DNA from: Cordylochernes scorpioides
Taxonomy: Eukaryota > Arthropoda > Arachnida > Pseudoscorpiones > Chernetidae
Direction: 5' to 3'
Assembly (NCBI GenBank): GCA_030710605.1
Contig: CP092868.1
Span: 25,912,399 to 25,976,398, forward strand
Length of the DNA: 64,000 nucleotides
Shown here: positions 41,266-52,282 of the stretch, piece by piece
Numbering within the stretch: position 1 is the stretch's first letter
Layout of the letters: each line of letters begins with the position of its first letter
The notes under the pieces: model-generated
Databases searched by the model: none
Seen by the model: only the letters and a program-made list of their open reading frames with translations
Told to the model about the DNA's origin: nothing
Program-made: the position numbers and the translations under genes

Positions 41266-42538
41266 TGTTGCGTTCCCGGTTTGGATAGATGAAAAGGGAG
41301 GATACGCGATGTGACTTATTAAAGTTTCCTTACTTAAGTATATATATATATAGCAATTTAGGCCAACAACCCATGTATATAACCCGCAGCAAGACCTTAA
41401 TGTTGTATAATAGAAGCACAGCTGTCAATGATGCACTATCGACATGTGTCTTTACATCATCACATGTAATGCAATTTGTGAAATTAAGGTGTGGGGGGTA
41501 GTACCATAAAGCAAAAAGGAATGAAATATGTATGAGAGGAAACAAGAGAATTTCTCTAGATATTTATTTAAATAAATTAAAATTTGGGAACATGTCTATA
41601 CTGACGAGATATGCTATTTACATAATAAAAATTTAGATAGAGGTGACCTGAAGTTACTTTATAGCCCTTTAGGGCCCATGCGAAATCTAGGTTGGTTACT
41701 ACGCAAAAAGGGGGGGGGCGCTAAGTCATAATGACAAATGGCTTACCTTTTCTCGAAAGTGCCGGCAAAGGTCTGGTCTCCCGTCTGAAAACTGTCCTCT
41801 CACTGAGCGACTCCGATTCCATCTTGCCTTTTGGCCAAGAAACCCCCTTTTATTCATGTCTCTCTCCGTTTTCATTCGCTGCCGAGCCAAAGTTTCTATT
41901 GGCTGGCATTTTCATTCGCCGAAAGAAACACCAATCAAAATGGCCAACGGCTCCAGTATGCAATTTCATAGACGCCCCAGGCCTCTCCCATCAAAATAGA
42001 ACATATAGTATTACCAAAACAAAAAAATCTAAAGAGAGCAACAGCTACGGCGATAGTGTAAAATTTCAGACCCCAGGCCCCCCCTCCACATGGATTGAAA
42101 TACTATCCTCCCTTTTTCTCGGGACGGTATATATATATCGCCCCCCCTCCGTCTTAGCTAAAAATCGACACAGGCCCCTTTTCACTTGAACTGTAATATA
42201 ACGCTTTCCTTTCTCGGGAAGGATATTTTATAAGGTTCAGTCTTTTAGAGATCTTCCTTCTCCATTTTTTTTTTCTGGTCACCTTTACCTAAATTTTTGG
42301 TGAGGGGAATATATGTACATATGGAACAACAGCTTCCAGCGCGGATGTCCCTGGATGTCACTGGTGTCTTCTTCACCAGGCATCAGCTTTCGGCATGGAA
42401 GTCTGGTGTCATCAATTGTCTAGGTTTCTGGGCAAAAAGTGGTCTGTAAGTCTATGTGGGAGGGAAGCCATGTATCCATTTGATTTGATTATACATACGC
42501 CTTCTGTTGGGGTATGGTTTCAAAAACGTGTCCCAACA
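41266..42538 (-). repeat. 5' LTR of the LARD-like element
   Basis: 1273 bp, same as the left LTR except one base; the tRNA-Lys primer site adjoins its left edge. Confidence 0.85.
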
Positions 42539-42579
42539 GCTATAGTGAATCAAAAATTCAATCCCAATGGGCTTCACTA

Positions 42580-42870
42580 TGGAGAAGTTTTATTGTATAT
42601 AAAACTATATCAATTTATTTCAGTGTTCTGGGGAGTGTGCTGGAATCCATTGGTATGCAAAAGAAGCAACAGACAAAAATAATACACAGAGAATGCTTTA
42701 AGCATCTCAAGACAACTCTCTGGAAATATACCTATGCATTACCTTTAAACCTTTATATGTACAAACACATGTGGCTTCATTTGTCCAACCACTTATCATC
42801 TGATTCCAGCTTGCAAAACAAAAAACATTTTTTCCAGTTAATTGAAATATTTTAAAATGTTTAATAAATA
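42580..42870 (+). pseudogene. non-LTR RT C-terminal remnant
   Basis: SVLESIGMQKKQQTKIIHRE, then LNLYMYKHMWLHL, resembles the (L)QKKAIRII...LPSLYIYK segment found after the RT core in several LINE clades. No catalytic RT part is left. The LARD inserted at or next to its 5' side. Confidence 0.45.
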
Positions 42871-42924
42871 ATTTTACATTAGAGAGAAAGAGAACTTCTG
42901 TGGGTTGGCAGTACAATAGAATCT

Positions 42925-43072
42925 CTCTCTCTCTAAAGAACACCAAGTTGCAAAGCCAAAGTGCCCTTTAGGGAGAGTTGCTAAATGGTAATTTTATCAA
43001 TGAAAACTGCTCTTTGTAGAGAGGTGTCCTCTAAAGGGAGTTTCTTTTAATAAAGATTCTACTGTAGCAAAG
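42925..43072. mobile_element. MITE family D
   Basis: From TCTCTCTAAAGAACACCAAG to GATTCTACTGTA; internal words AAAGTGCCCTTTAGGGAGA and AGAGAGGTGTCCTCTAAA. Confidence 0.55.
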
Positions 43073-43439
43073 TTTATATCCTAACCAAGCACTGTTGCCA
43101 GAGTATTCTCTAGTTCTGTTTAATTGATCGATTCTGCTATATCTTAGGTTTTATCTTGGCCATTGTGACACATTCAATACCATAAGACATGAGTAAGGAA
43201 AAAAAGGTCGACTGTGTGTGTGTGTTAAAGTAGCAGAATTAATCTTTAAAAAGACATATTTTTGTTTATGTTGATCTGTGAAGCATCTCATAAAGTTGAA
43301 TAAAAGAATCCCTTATATACCAATATTGAATAAAAATATTTCTCCTGTAGAATGGTGTTTTTATCCCCCCCCCCTCCGAAAGCTAGAGATTAAAAGGTTT
43401 TTGAAAAGATACTTTTTCCTGGTGGCTTGATAGTTTTAT

Positions 43440-44078
43440 TCAATATCCCATAAAGTATTTTACAACATCTCTATTCTTCTTTCCATTCCAGTATCATTCA
43501 GACAGTTTCTTTCAATCCCATCCATCATTTTGCCAAGGGGAAAGAGGTCAAACCTGTCATTGCAGCAGAGAATATAGCTAGGTAGACATTTTGTACAGAG
43601 TGGAAGAAGGCATCGCTCTTTATCTTTGTAGATTATTGTACTGATACAGGCTGTGTTTCTAATTTTGAAACGAGTTCCTATTTGAATTAATCTAAATAGT
43701 CAACAGTCTTTGATTTCCAGACTTAAGTCTGGTCATCTACGAACAATGACTTTCCAGAATGGTTGCAGGGTTTTCCCACCAGGAAGCCCCATTTCTTTGG
43801 GTGGTTGAATTAAAGAGAGGGTTTTTGACTCTTTTAGTTCTCTTTAATTAGAACTGATAAGACACAATTTGGATTATAGATTATAAACACAAGGTAATAA
43901 GACTAAATCCAATGGTTACAAGGTTTTCCCACTATGTACTAAGTGCAATTCTCAGTCTGCAACCCCAAGACATTATTGACTCATCCATTGATGAGCTCTA
44001 CTCTTCCCCGGCAGACACCATCAACAAGCTTTACAAGCTTGATATCTTAGTCTGATTGAGTGGAGATAAGAAAGAAGA
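43440..44078. repeat. LINE remnants with a family C insertion
   Basis: 43440-43690 (minus) reads ERCLLPLCTKCLPSYIL in an otherwise unassigned LINE-like stretch. 43712-43787 and 43915-44078 (plus) are the RNase H LINE 3' region (GACTTAAGTCTGGTCATCTA, tail GGAGATAAGAAAGAAG), split by about 130 bp that include a family C half copy (43858-43915). Confidence 0.45.
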
Positions 44079-44186
44079 TCTAAATAGTTTCTCTGTATCT
44101 ATTTGTAAAGTACCAGTGATGACTTAGTGAAATCTTACAAATGGTTTTAATTAATTCACATTTTATGTATGATGTATTATACCTAA

Positions 44187-44515
44187 TACACAACATACCT
44201 TGCACTTGTAAGATCTGTTTTGGAATATACTTCTCCAGCTTGGATCAATGCAAGTAGAAATAACCTATCCAAAAATAGACAGAATCCAAACCAACAGCCA
44301 AAATCATCAGTAGTCTCATGGATTTGGCTCAAATCACATTGCAGAATTTGAGTTCAACCTTCTTACCCTGCACCTCAAAAGAAAAATGTATTTTCAAAAT
44401 TCATATTAAAAAATATAAATTCTCCCAAAGAACACCTTACATGAAAGTTGATTCGAAATTGGGACCAGTTTCCATGCGCAATTATCCAGATCAGATATAG
44501 CGTGTCTTATTTGCA
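44187..44515 (+). pseudogene. LINE RT C-terminal remnant
   Basis: YLALVRSVLEYTSPAWINAS followed by NNLSK and frameshifted LINE-like sequence; the (VR)S.LEY.SP.W block is a hallmark of the region just after the RT core in jockey/CR1/RTE-type LINEs. Catalytic motifs are missing. Confidence 0.6.
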
Positions 44516-44614
44516 ACAGGTAAAAAATAAATTTTACATATATTTTAAATTCAAATTGATATTTTATATTTATTTTAATAACAGAATATGTATTATAAAT
44601 AGATTACTAATCAC

Positions 44615-45535
44615 ACACACATAAAAGCTTTATTAAGACCACCGGTCTTATACAGATTCACCACAGGAAGAAAAAATAGATGGAGCTCCTATACTCCAGG
44701 CAGCGCAGCACCCAACAACAGCTTCCTGGTCCGACACATGTCCAATGGCCACACGTTTGCATATGTCATGGTTAGCGAATCACTGAACAGGCTGTGTGGA
44801 ATCAGCCATGTTCTAGTCTTCACTTTCCTCATCCAAATGAACCACGGCATTCGGTGATTCAATTAATCTCCTCTGAACGGTGGATAGATTACTAATCATA
44901 AAATCACCATTTGTATTTGGTAAACTGTGTGACTTCACAATTCTCTATACTTTGATGTGAGAAATAAATAAATTATTCTGGAGGCTACTTAAAGTAATTG
45001 TTAACGCGCCTGATAAATATTTTTCCAGCTTTACTTAAAGTAGAGTTATCTCATTATTCACCTATCTAACTTTGTAGAATGGTTGAAACACGCTCTGGTA
45101 AGACATGTCTGAGGAAGGAATCAAAGCTGAAGAGTCTGCCAAACGGCAACCCGGTGCAACAATATTAATCTATACAAATAAAGGTCATCTCTGGTCAAAA
45201 TCGACAGTAAAAATTGTTCCATTTGGCCTAGCCACACTGTCAGCTAAACACCCTTTTGGAAAATTCTGAAGATTTCTTGAATTCTTCATGGATCCCATCA
45301 AATCAAATTCTGCCCTGAACTGATGAATGCCATTAGCCTGAAACCATGGTGTTTAGATGACAATATGCCAAAGTTGGTGTTGTGGCTTAGTCAACGACCT
45401 AATTCTGCTAGTTTGCAGAGATAGTCAATAAATGGAACATAGTTTTTAACATCTATTTTGATAGGAGAGGTGACCTTTCCTTTAATCCCTATTTATTATT
45501 GGAATGTGGGTAAAATAAAAAAAAATTGAAATAAA
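44615..45535. other. family K 3' end and unassigned DNA
   Basis: 44625-44900: reversed family K end (CTTTATTAAGACCACCGGTC) and about 250 bp of its body. 44900-45535 has no supported feature; a short MVETRSGK frame at 45079 is too small to credit. Confidence 0.35.
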
Positions 45536-45551
45536 TTTGTAAAAAAATCCA

Positions 45552-45557
45552 TTTATT
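45552..45557 (-). terminator. CDT1-like polyadenylation signal
   Basis: AATAAA on the minus strand 163 bp after the stop codon, followed by T-rich sequence. It gives a 3' UTR of about 180-190 bp. Confidence 0.55.
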
Positions 45558-45719
45558 TCAACATCCTTTAGAAGTTTGATATAAAATATACAAAGTCAAG
45601 GGGTAAATTAGAAGTATAAAAAATATATAGGGGTGTATATAGTGAGTGCATGGAGGGGAGACGTTAAAAGATGAGATATTTATAAATGTGAAATGCAATT
45701 CGTAGATGAATAAATGTTG

Positions 45720-46129
45720 TCATTTTAGTTTAGGATTTGTCCGCAAGGTTTTGTTTCTAAGTTTGGGGGTATTCTCCTTGTTGCGCAACAGTAGCATGTC
45801 TACTGGATGTTGCGTGGTGGAAGATTGAGGAAGTATGTTAGGATTTTTGGTATCAAGTACTGTTGATGGTTGCGCATCTGTAGATTTCTTGGTTTTCTGT
45901 GAGGATTTGGTTTCTGTTGGAGTAATGGTTGATGCAGGGACATCTTGAGTGTCTGTGGCAGCTTCAGTTTCCTTGCGGACTTTGCTGATGAAAGCTTCCA
46001 GCCGGTTGTCAAATTCAGAGTCGTTCACATTCTTGTTGATCCGGACATATTTCTCCTTGCGGACTGTGATCACTGTCAGCCATTCTGGTAGCTGTTCTCC
46101 CAGAAGTACAATGTGTTCCTCCACTTCAT
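45720..46129 (-). CDS. CDT1-like gene, exon 5 (C-terminus)
   Basis: Acceptor GTTGTTTTCCAG; 410 bp to the TGA at 45722-45720. It encodes VEEHIVLLGEQLPEWLTVIT and VRKEKYVRINKNV, the last helices and strand of the C-terminal winged-helix of CDT1 (human: LPDW, YVKLDK). That domain binds MCM2-7 and is needed for origin licensing. About 95 further residues rich in Thr, Ser, Lys and Gln follow and end basic; vertebrate CDT1 stops soon after the domain, so this tail is lineage-specific. Codons are GC-richer than the flanks. Confidence 0.85.
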
Positions 46130-46150
46130 CTGGAAAACAACAAACATAAG

Positions 46151-46500
46151 AAATCATATTGTTTTTTTTTTTTTTTTTTTTTTTTTGCTTATCCCTAGTA
46201 CACGTGGTACAGGCCATGATAATCATGGTGGGTAGTTAGCGACTGCTTTTACTGTAAGTGCACCACATGTCTACACATGTGAAAAGCAGTTCGACTTTGC
46301 ACTTACTAATGCCAGAGCCCCGTTTGGTTACTTGCACTCGCTGGTGGGGTTGGACTTTTGCAAGAATCGGGGGCCATTGGAGCATTTTTTTTTTCTTTTA
46401 AACAGAAAAAAAGTGTCCAATGCGGGTTCGAACCCGGGTCCTAGTGGTCGAAAACCAAACGGTTTAACCAGCCTTCCACCGACCCCCAAAATCATATTGT
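46151..46500 (-). repeat. SINE S1 with target duplication, 20-50 bp from a splice acceptor
   Basis: AAATCATATTGT flanks the element on both sides (46151-46162 and 46489-46500). On the minus strand it runs from the tRNA-like head to GGATAAGC and a ~26-nt A tail. It sits in CDT1-like intron 4, its tail ending about 22 bp upstream of the acceptor. Confidence 0.85.
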
Positions 46501-46579
46501 GAACATATGTATTGAATCATAGTTGTATGTGGATGGAAATTAAAAAAAAAAAAAAATTGAAAAGTGCTTATTATTATAA

Positions 46580-46911
46580 GGCTGTGAAAGTAGGGGGTCG
46601 GTGGAGGGATGGTCTAAACTGTTGTTTTTCGACAGCAACGACCCGGGTTCGATTCCCGTATCAGGCACTTTTTTTCCAATTCAAAAAATGCTCCAATGGC
46701 CCTCGATTCTTGCAAAAGTCCAACCCCACCAGTGAGTGAGAGTAACCAAACGGGGCTCTGGCACATTTGTAAGTGCAAAGTCAAACTGCTTTTCACATGT
46801 GTAGACATGTGGTGCATTTACAGTAAAAAAGCAGTCACTTACTTCTACCCACCATGATTATCATGGCCTGTACAACATGTACTAGGGATAAGCAAAAAAA
46901 GGCTGTGAAAG
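46580..46911 (+). repeat. SINE S1 with target duplication
   Basis: GGCTGTGAAAG at 46580-46590 and 46901-46911 bounds a complete S1: head GGGGTCGGTGG, B box GGTTCGATTCC, 3' GGATAAGC plus A tail. It serves as reference copy for the family. Confidence 0.9.
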
Positions 46912-47059
46912 CAATTCTACGATTCTAAAAGCTTATGTCTGAAATTTTCTTAAATACCATTTCTAAGATTCCACCCTTCAGTGTAGCATATATAAGCAGA
47001 ATAATCCAATACAGTATTAGAGCTCTAAAGAAGCGGTCTGGTAGATTAAATAGGCGCAA

Positions 47060-47412
47060 CTGCTAGGAGGGTTCACCACTGATGAGCCAAAACCTCACAA
47101 TATTTTTTATTGCAGTAAGGACAGTAGAAGTTTGATTTGTGTATAAAAGAATCTACTTTGGACACATAATGATGGTAAATGGATTAGAAAAGATGTTGGA
47201 AAAAATTGAAGGAGAAGAAAGGAAAGGAAGACCCGCAATGAGCTGGCTAGAAGGGGGACAAGAAAGCTACCGGAAGTTACTAAATACAAGGTAATAAGAC
47301 CAAATCCAAATAAATAAATAAATAGTGTGTGATGTTTCGGTAACAATGTTGTTACCGAAACATCACACACTATTTATTTATTTGGATTTGGTCTTATTAC
47401 CTTGTGTTTATA
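47060..47412. repeat. family H fragment and family C inverted pair
   Basis: 47060-47160 has GGGTTCACCACTGATGAGCC and TATTGCAGTAAGGACAGTAG (family H). 47285-47412 is a compact inverted pair of family C around GTAACAATGTTGTTAC, lacking the CTGANGA half. Confidence 0.55.
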
Positions 47413-47840
47413 ATATACTAGCCGAATGACCCAGGCAACGCCCGTGTTTTACCCGATTGAATGTTTTGATTCAAATACTATTTGTTACAATTATAAATTG
47501 GCGCCTTAAATAAATGCATATATTAGTTAATAACTATAGCCTATGTGCTTTATCTGTCTATGTACTGTTGGCTTCCGTAGGCGTCTCTTACTGGGAAAAA
47601 GAAAGAGAGGATTCCATTTAGTTATTAACTAATATATGCATTTATTTAAGGAGCGACCCGCTCCAACACAATAGTTACAACAACCAAAAAGCGAGTGGGA
47701 GGGGGGGGGGGGCAAAGGTGGCGTGATCGTAGCCGACCAATAGGAGGGCGCCATTCCAAAAAAAAAAAAAAGCAAACGGTGACAGAGATGACTGATGAAG
47801 AATGACACTCGTAACTGTATATAGAATAATCCAAATTATG
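47413..47840 (+). mobile_element. ACTAGC-type element, plus copy of 16135
   Basis: Starts ACTAGCCGAATGACCCAGGC, shares AATGCATATATTAGTTAATA in both orientations, and ends GATGACTGATGAAGAATGAC; a reverse copy is at 16135-16510. Confidence 0.6.
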
Positions 47841-47867
47841 CCTTATCAACGGTTACTAGATGATCTG

Positions 47868-47990
47868 CAAGAAATAATGGTCACTAAGAGATAAAATTGG
47901 AGAATTCCTGCATGTACCTTACATTTCTGCTTGGAGAATCTATATAAGACCAAAAGGTCTTAATAAAGCTTTTTTTGTTGTTGTTGTATA
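47868..47990 (+). repeat. family K LINE-like 3' end
   Basis: ATATAAGACCAAAAGGTCTT AATAAAGC and a (TTG)n tail, the 3' end of a retroposon; other ends at 44615 and 54148. Confidence 0.5.
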
Positions 47991-48127
47991 TCAAATTGAA
48001 GAATATTTGTCCATATAGTCACCAAAAGTCTTCTTTATAGACACTAACAACCACGAAAAGATGGAAATGCTAAAGATAGAGAGTAGAGAGAATTGGGAAA
48101 AATTGACAAAGTAGGAAAAAGACTGTG

Positions 48128-48900
48128 ATAAAGCACAATTTGGGTTATAGATACAAGAAAATAAGACCTAATCCAAATAATTTAATAGCGTGTGACATTT
48201 CAACAAAAGCATTGTTACATCATCAGACAAAAGAATAAATGAGAAAAAATATCACAGCAAGTTCTTCTTTCTTATTTCTACCCAATCATATTAGGGTGTC
48301 AAGTTGTGACCCTTGATGGTGTCTGTTTGACAACCATCATGACTGGGTGAAATAGAATGCGTCTGCCTTTGTTATTAAGACTGGGAGTACTACTCAGTGG
48401 CAAGCCGACTTAGCTATAATGTGAAATGTCACGATACAAGAAAATAACACCTAATCCAAATAATTTATTAGTGTGTGGCATTTCAGCTGCAGCATTGTTA
48501 CCATCATCAGACAAAAGAATAAAAATACACCTATCCCCCGATTTACACGGTACTTTTTTTACACGTTTTCACTTTTACACGGTTTTCCAAATAAGTTTTT
48601 TTTTTGTTTTTATAGCACTATACTAAATGTTACTGTGATTGAACACATGCGCTGTGTACACATCTCACAAGGAATCCCGAGCTTATGTGCTGACTACATA
48701 TTTTAACCTGTCAATGTATTTTATTTTTATTTCTGTGTACACCTATCCCCCGATTTACACGTTTTTCTCAGGAACGTATCTACCGTGTAAATCGGGGGAT
48801 AGGTGTATTATAAATAACATTTTCATTCTTTTGTCTGACAATGCTAAAATGTCACACACTATTAAATGATTTGGATTAGGTCTTATTTTCTTGTATCTAA
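48128..48900. repeat. family A copies, SINE G piece and nested MITE
   Basis: 48128-48240 and 48425-48900 are family A copies, 48257-48418 is SINE G (minus). In the second A copy a MITE of about 277 bp (48531-48807) has inserted, with inverted ends CACCTATCCCCCGATTTACA and a TA duplication. Confidence 0.6.
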
Positions 48901-48960
48901 GGGAAAAGACCATTTATCCAGTAGTGGGGATAAATAAAGAGAAAAAGTGAAGTAACATAC

Positions 48961-49049
48961 CTTTACACACGCAGGACTTAGAAGTGGAGTAGACTAGGTT
49001 GCAGACTGTCTCCATGGAGATGACATTCTTTTTCTCCATGAAGAAATAC
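48961..49049 (-). CDS. CDT1-like gene, exon 4
   Basis: Acceptor CCTTTCTCAG, donor GTATGT. One base, 29 codons and one base: YFFMEKKNVISMETVCNLVY then STSKSCVCK. It matches the conserved block of CDT1 before the terminal helices (human: FVSERKPALSMEVACARMV). Phases fit exons 3 and 5 exactly. Confidence 0.85.
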
Positions 49050-49289
49050 CTGAGAAAGGTTAGGGTTAAGGAAGCATTCTTTCATCATGACAAATTATCA
49101 ATCAGTACCCAATACTAATCACCATATTTGCATATATTCCCACACAACAACATCCCACTATTATAACTACAAGGTAATATTGTAGCATAGAAATCACGTC
49201 TTTGTATATCTGGGGATGTGAAAGTATTTATTGATGACGTCACCACGACCTGTCTACAAATATCAACAAACCAACCAAACTATCTACAG

Positions 49290-50802
49290 CTAGAGAATAT
49301 CGAGCAAGCAAGCTAGGTAACTAAATGATGATTTTACAAATAATAAATCTGTTTCCAAATATTTCCATTGAATAATTAAATTAAATAATAAATTATTTAT
49401 TTGCCACAATATGATTAAATCCAAATAAATCAATAGTGTGTGACGTTTTGATAATAGGATTGTTATTGAAACACACAATACACACTATTAATTTATTTAG
49501 ATCTGGTCTTATTTTCTTGTGGTTATCTTCTTCTTTCTTATCTCCACACTTGGGTGAAGTAGAATGTTAAGACTGGGAGCACTACTCAGTGGCAGGCCTA
49601 CTTAGCTCTAAAAGAAATGGCCGCCTCTGACATGAGGAACAGACGCCATGTGCAGCTTCTCTTAACATGGAGTACAAACGCTGCTCATCCTGTACACCTG
49701 AATCGGGAGCCCTTACAGGGTACTATCAGCCGGGCCAGCTGAGCCCAGGTTTTTTTAGTGAGCTTGTTACTTTTTTAATCTATAATCCAAATTGTGTTTT
49801 ATCATCACACTATATAATAATTTGTCCTAATCAACAACAAAAGTTTTTTTACTAAGACTTAAATAATTAATGGACAAGTGATCTAAACTATTGAAAATCA
49901 ACAGCTACAATCCAGGACAGAGCATTGGGAACTTTTTTTTCTGATAAAAAAAAGTGCTCCAATGGCCTCAGATTTTTGCAGTCCAACACCACCAGCGAGT
50001 AACCAAAACAGGGCTCTGGTATATTCATGGACAAAACTCAAGAAAGTGGAAAATCTTTGATGTCACTGGTCATTTATTTTTTTGAAGTTGACAGAGGCAA
50101 TTTTATTTACACTTTATTATCTTGTGTTTTCAATAGAGGTCACTGTATATCAAATAACTTTCATAGTTATTGTCTGAATCCCAATATACATGCTGAAAGG
50201 TACAGCTTCCTTAAGTTTTGTCCATGAATGTATTTTTCCCTTTAATCAATAGTAATTATTTTTACCATAAAAATAACTGGAAATGAAAAATCTCCTGATT
50301 TCTGACCTGCCAAAGAATCCTTAGAACAAAAAAAATTTGGAGAGCTTTAATAGAAAGTACAGTAGAACTTCTCTCTAAAGGACAACACCTAGTTACAGAG
50401 ACAATGTGTCCTTTAGAGAGAGGTATCCTCTTACTGGAGAGTTGTTAAATAGTAAAAATGGTAATTTTTGACAATGAAAACTGTCCTTTATAGAGAGGTC
50501 TCCTCCAAAAGGAGTGCTCTCTCAGATATAACCTTTTGGTTTAAAAGAGAATACAGGTACTCTCAAATAGATATTAGAAAACATACTCTCAACTCAATAA
50601 CTTGTTTTAAAATTACAAAATATTTTCTCACAATGAGTTTCTTTTTATTACAAAACGCTAGCTTTCAAGCGATAATTGCTCTTCAAACATTTGTAATTTT
50701 AAAACTTTTCACAATTTTATCACGAATAGAAATCAATAACTTGTGTTTGTGCACATGTGGAGACACAACCAACATGGATTCAAAGAACCAAACAAAGGAT
50801 AC
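49290..50802. repeat. CDT1-like intron 3: A/C, G, S1, L and D copies
   Basis: 49379-49525 inverted A/C copy; 49529-49770 SINE G (minus) cut at its 5' part; 49865-50025 5' part of S1; 50085-50240 repeat L; 50358-50525 MITE D. 50526-50802 has no recognised repeat. Confidence 0.5.
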
Positions 50803-50906
50803 GTTCTGATAATGTTCATCATCTCTGGAAGACGACTAGCAACCACTCGGGACCGATGTTGGTCCTTTGTCATGATGGGTTTGGCATTCCGCTCCTTTTC
50901 ACGTAC
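50803..50906 (-). CDS. CDT1-like gene, exon 3
   Basis: Acceptor TTGTTGCAG, donor GTATCC. 34 codons and two bases: VREKERNAKPIMTKDQHRSR then VVASRLPEMMNIIR. The RLPEM...IR block corresponds to the RLPELARVLR helix of vertebrate CDT1. Phase 0 at its start fits exon 2; its two spare bases plus the G of exon 4 complete a codon. Confidence 0.85.
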
Positions 50907-50961
50907 CTGCAACAACAACATTTACATCTAAGAATTTACTCTCACTCTCTACACAGCTCTG

Positions 50962-52275
50962 TAACTCCGCCCTTGTCGGTCCCAATCCTGGATGAAAAAG
51001 GAGGAGGGGGAGCAGTAACAAGCTCACTAAAAAACCTCGGCTCAGCTGGCCCGGCTGATATTACCCTGTAAGGGCTCCTAATCCAGGGATACAGGATGAG
51101 CAGCGTTTGTACTCCATGTTAGGAGTAGCTGCACATGGCGTCTGTTCCTCATGTCAGAGGCGGCCATTTCTTTTGGAGCTAAGTCGGCCTGTCACTGAGT
51201 AGTGCTCCCAGTCTTAATGACAAAGGCAGATGCATTCTACTTCACCCAGACCCTAATATGATTGAGTGGAGATAAGAAAGAAGAAGGGTATCAAGCTTGT
51301 AAAGCTTGTTGATGGTGTCTGCTGGGGATGAGAAGAGTTTATCAATGGATGAGCCAATATAGTCAAACAATATGATTTTTGACAACCATCATGACTGGGT
51401 GAAGTAGAGTTTGTCTGCCTTTGTTATTAAGACTGGGAACACTACTCAGTGGCAGGCCGACTTAGTTACAAAATAAATGGATTAGCTGAGCCCAGGTTTT
51501 TTTAGCGAGTTTGTTACTGCTCCCCCTCCTCCTTTTTCATCCGGGCTTGAAACTGGCAAAGGTGGAGTTTTACAAGGTAATAAGATGATGTACTAGCGCA
51601 CCATCTGTTGTCAAAATTCGAAACTATTTTAAAGGCGTAAGATTCTTTTTGATATTAAACAATTTCTACTGCCCTTACTGCAATGGAAAAATTAATGAGA
51701 GGGCCTGGCTCATCAGTGGTGAACCATTAAATAAAGATTTAGTCTTATTATCTTGTAATTTTAATCTAAAATCCAAATTGTACCTTATATAAAAAGAGCC
51801 CTGTCTCTTTTTATGTATTGAATCTCAAAGTAATTAAATACAAGAAATTTGAATAGAAGGTTAATTTTAAACACAAAGTAATAAGACCAAATCCAAATAA
51901 ATAGGATTTGGTGTTATTACCTTGTGTTTATAATCTATAATCCAAATTGTAATTAATCAGTGGGTTAATTTAGGAATTTTAGCACCTAACCCTATCCATA
52001 ATTTATAGAATGATGCACCAGCGCGCCATCTGTTATCAAAATTCAAAACTATTTTAAACACGCAAGATTCGTTTTGAAATTAAACAAATCTACTGTCCTT
52101 ACTGCAATGGAAAAATTAATGGGAGGGCGTGGCTCATAAGTGGCGAGAAACCAGAAACCGCTGGGAGGGTTCACCACTGATGAGCCAGGCCCTCCCTTTA
52201 ATTTTTCTATTGCAGTAAGGACAGTAGAAATTGTTTATTTTCAAAACGAATCTTGCGTGTTTAAAATTTTGATAA
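50962..52275. repeat. CDT1-like intron 2: facing SINE G pair, family H and C copies
   Basis: 50962-51285 SINE G (plus, complete to GAGATAAGAAAGAAGAAG) directly followed by 51286-51571 SINE G (minus, partly LINE-tail). 51580-51735 and 52010-52275 are family H, the latter an inverted pair. 51840-51950 is family C. Confidence 0.6.
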
Positions 52276-52282
52276 TTTATAG

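Larger units (their letters stand above)
32011..42538 (-). mobile_element. large non-autonomous LTR element (LARD-like)
   Basis: 10,528 bp with 1273-bp direct repeats at 32011-33283 and 41266-42538, TG...CA ends, and target duplication GCTA (32007-32010, 42539-42542). Minus orientation is shown by the primer site at 41242-41264, TGGCGCCCAACGTGGGGC on the minus strand, which matches tRNA-Lys(CUU) over 23 nt, and by a polypurine tract (GGCAGGGGGAGGAT) beside the left LTR. The LTRs differ at one base (T/C near 33089/42350). The interior has only a broken integrase tail and a PLE remnant in reverse orientation, so it must have moved with proteins from another element. Confidence 0.85.

Noticed and set aside
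45079-45170. Short frame starting MVETRSGK
   Set aside because: Only about 30 codons; resembles some retroelement gag starts but has no flanking support.
50962-51030. HDV-like ribozyme at the SINE G 5' end
   Set aside because: GGTCCCAAGCCCGG looks suggestive, but I could not build the nested double pseudoknot by hand; left for a covariance search.
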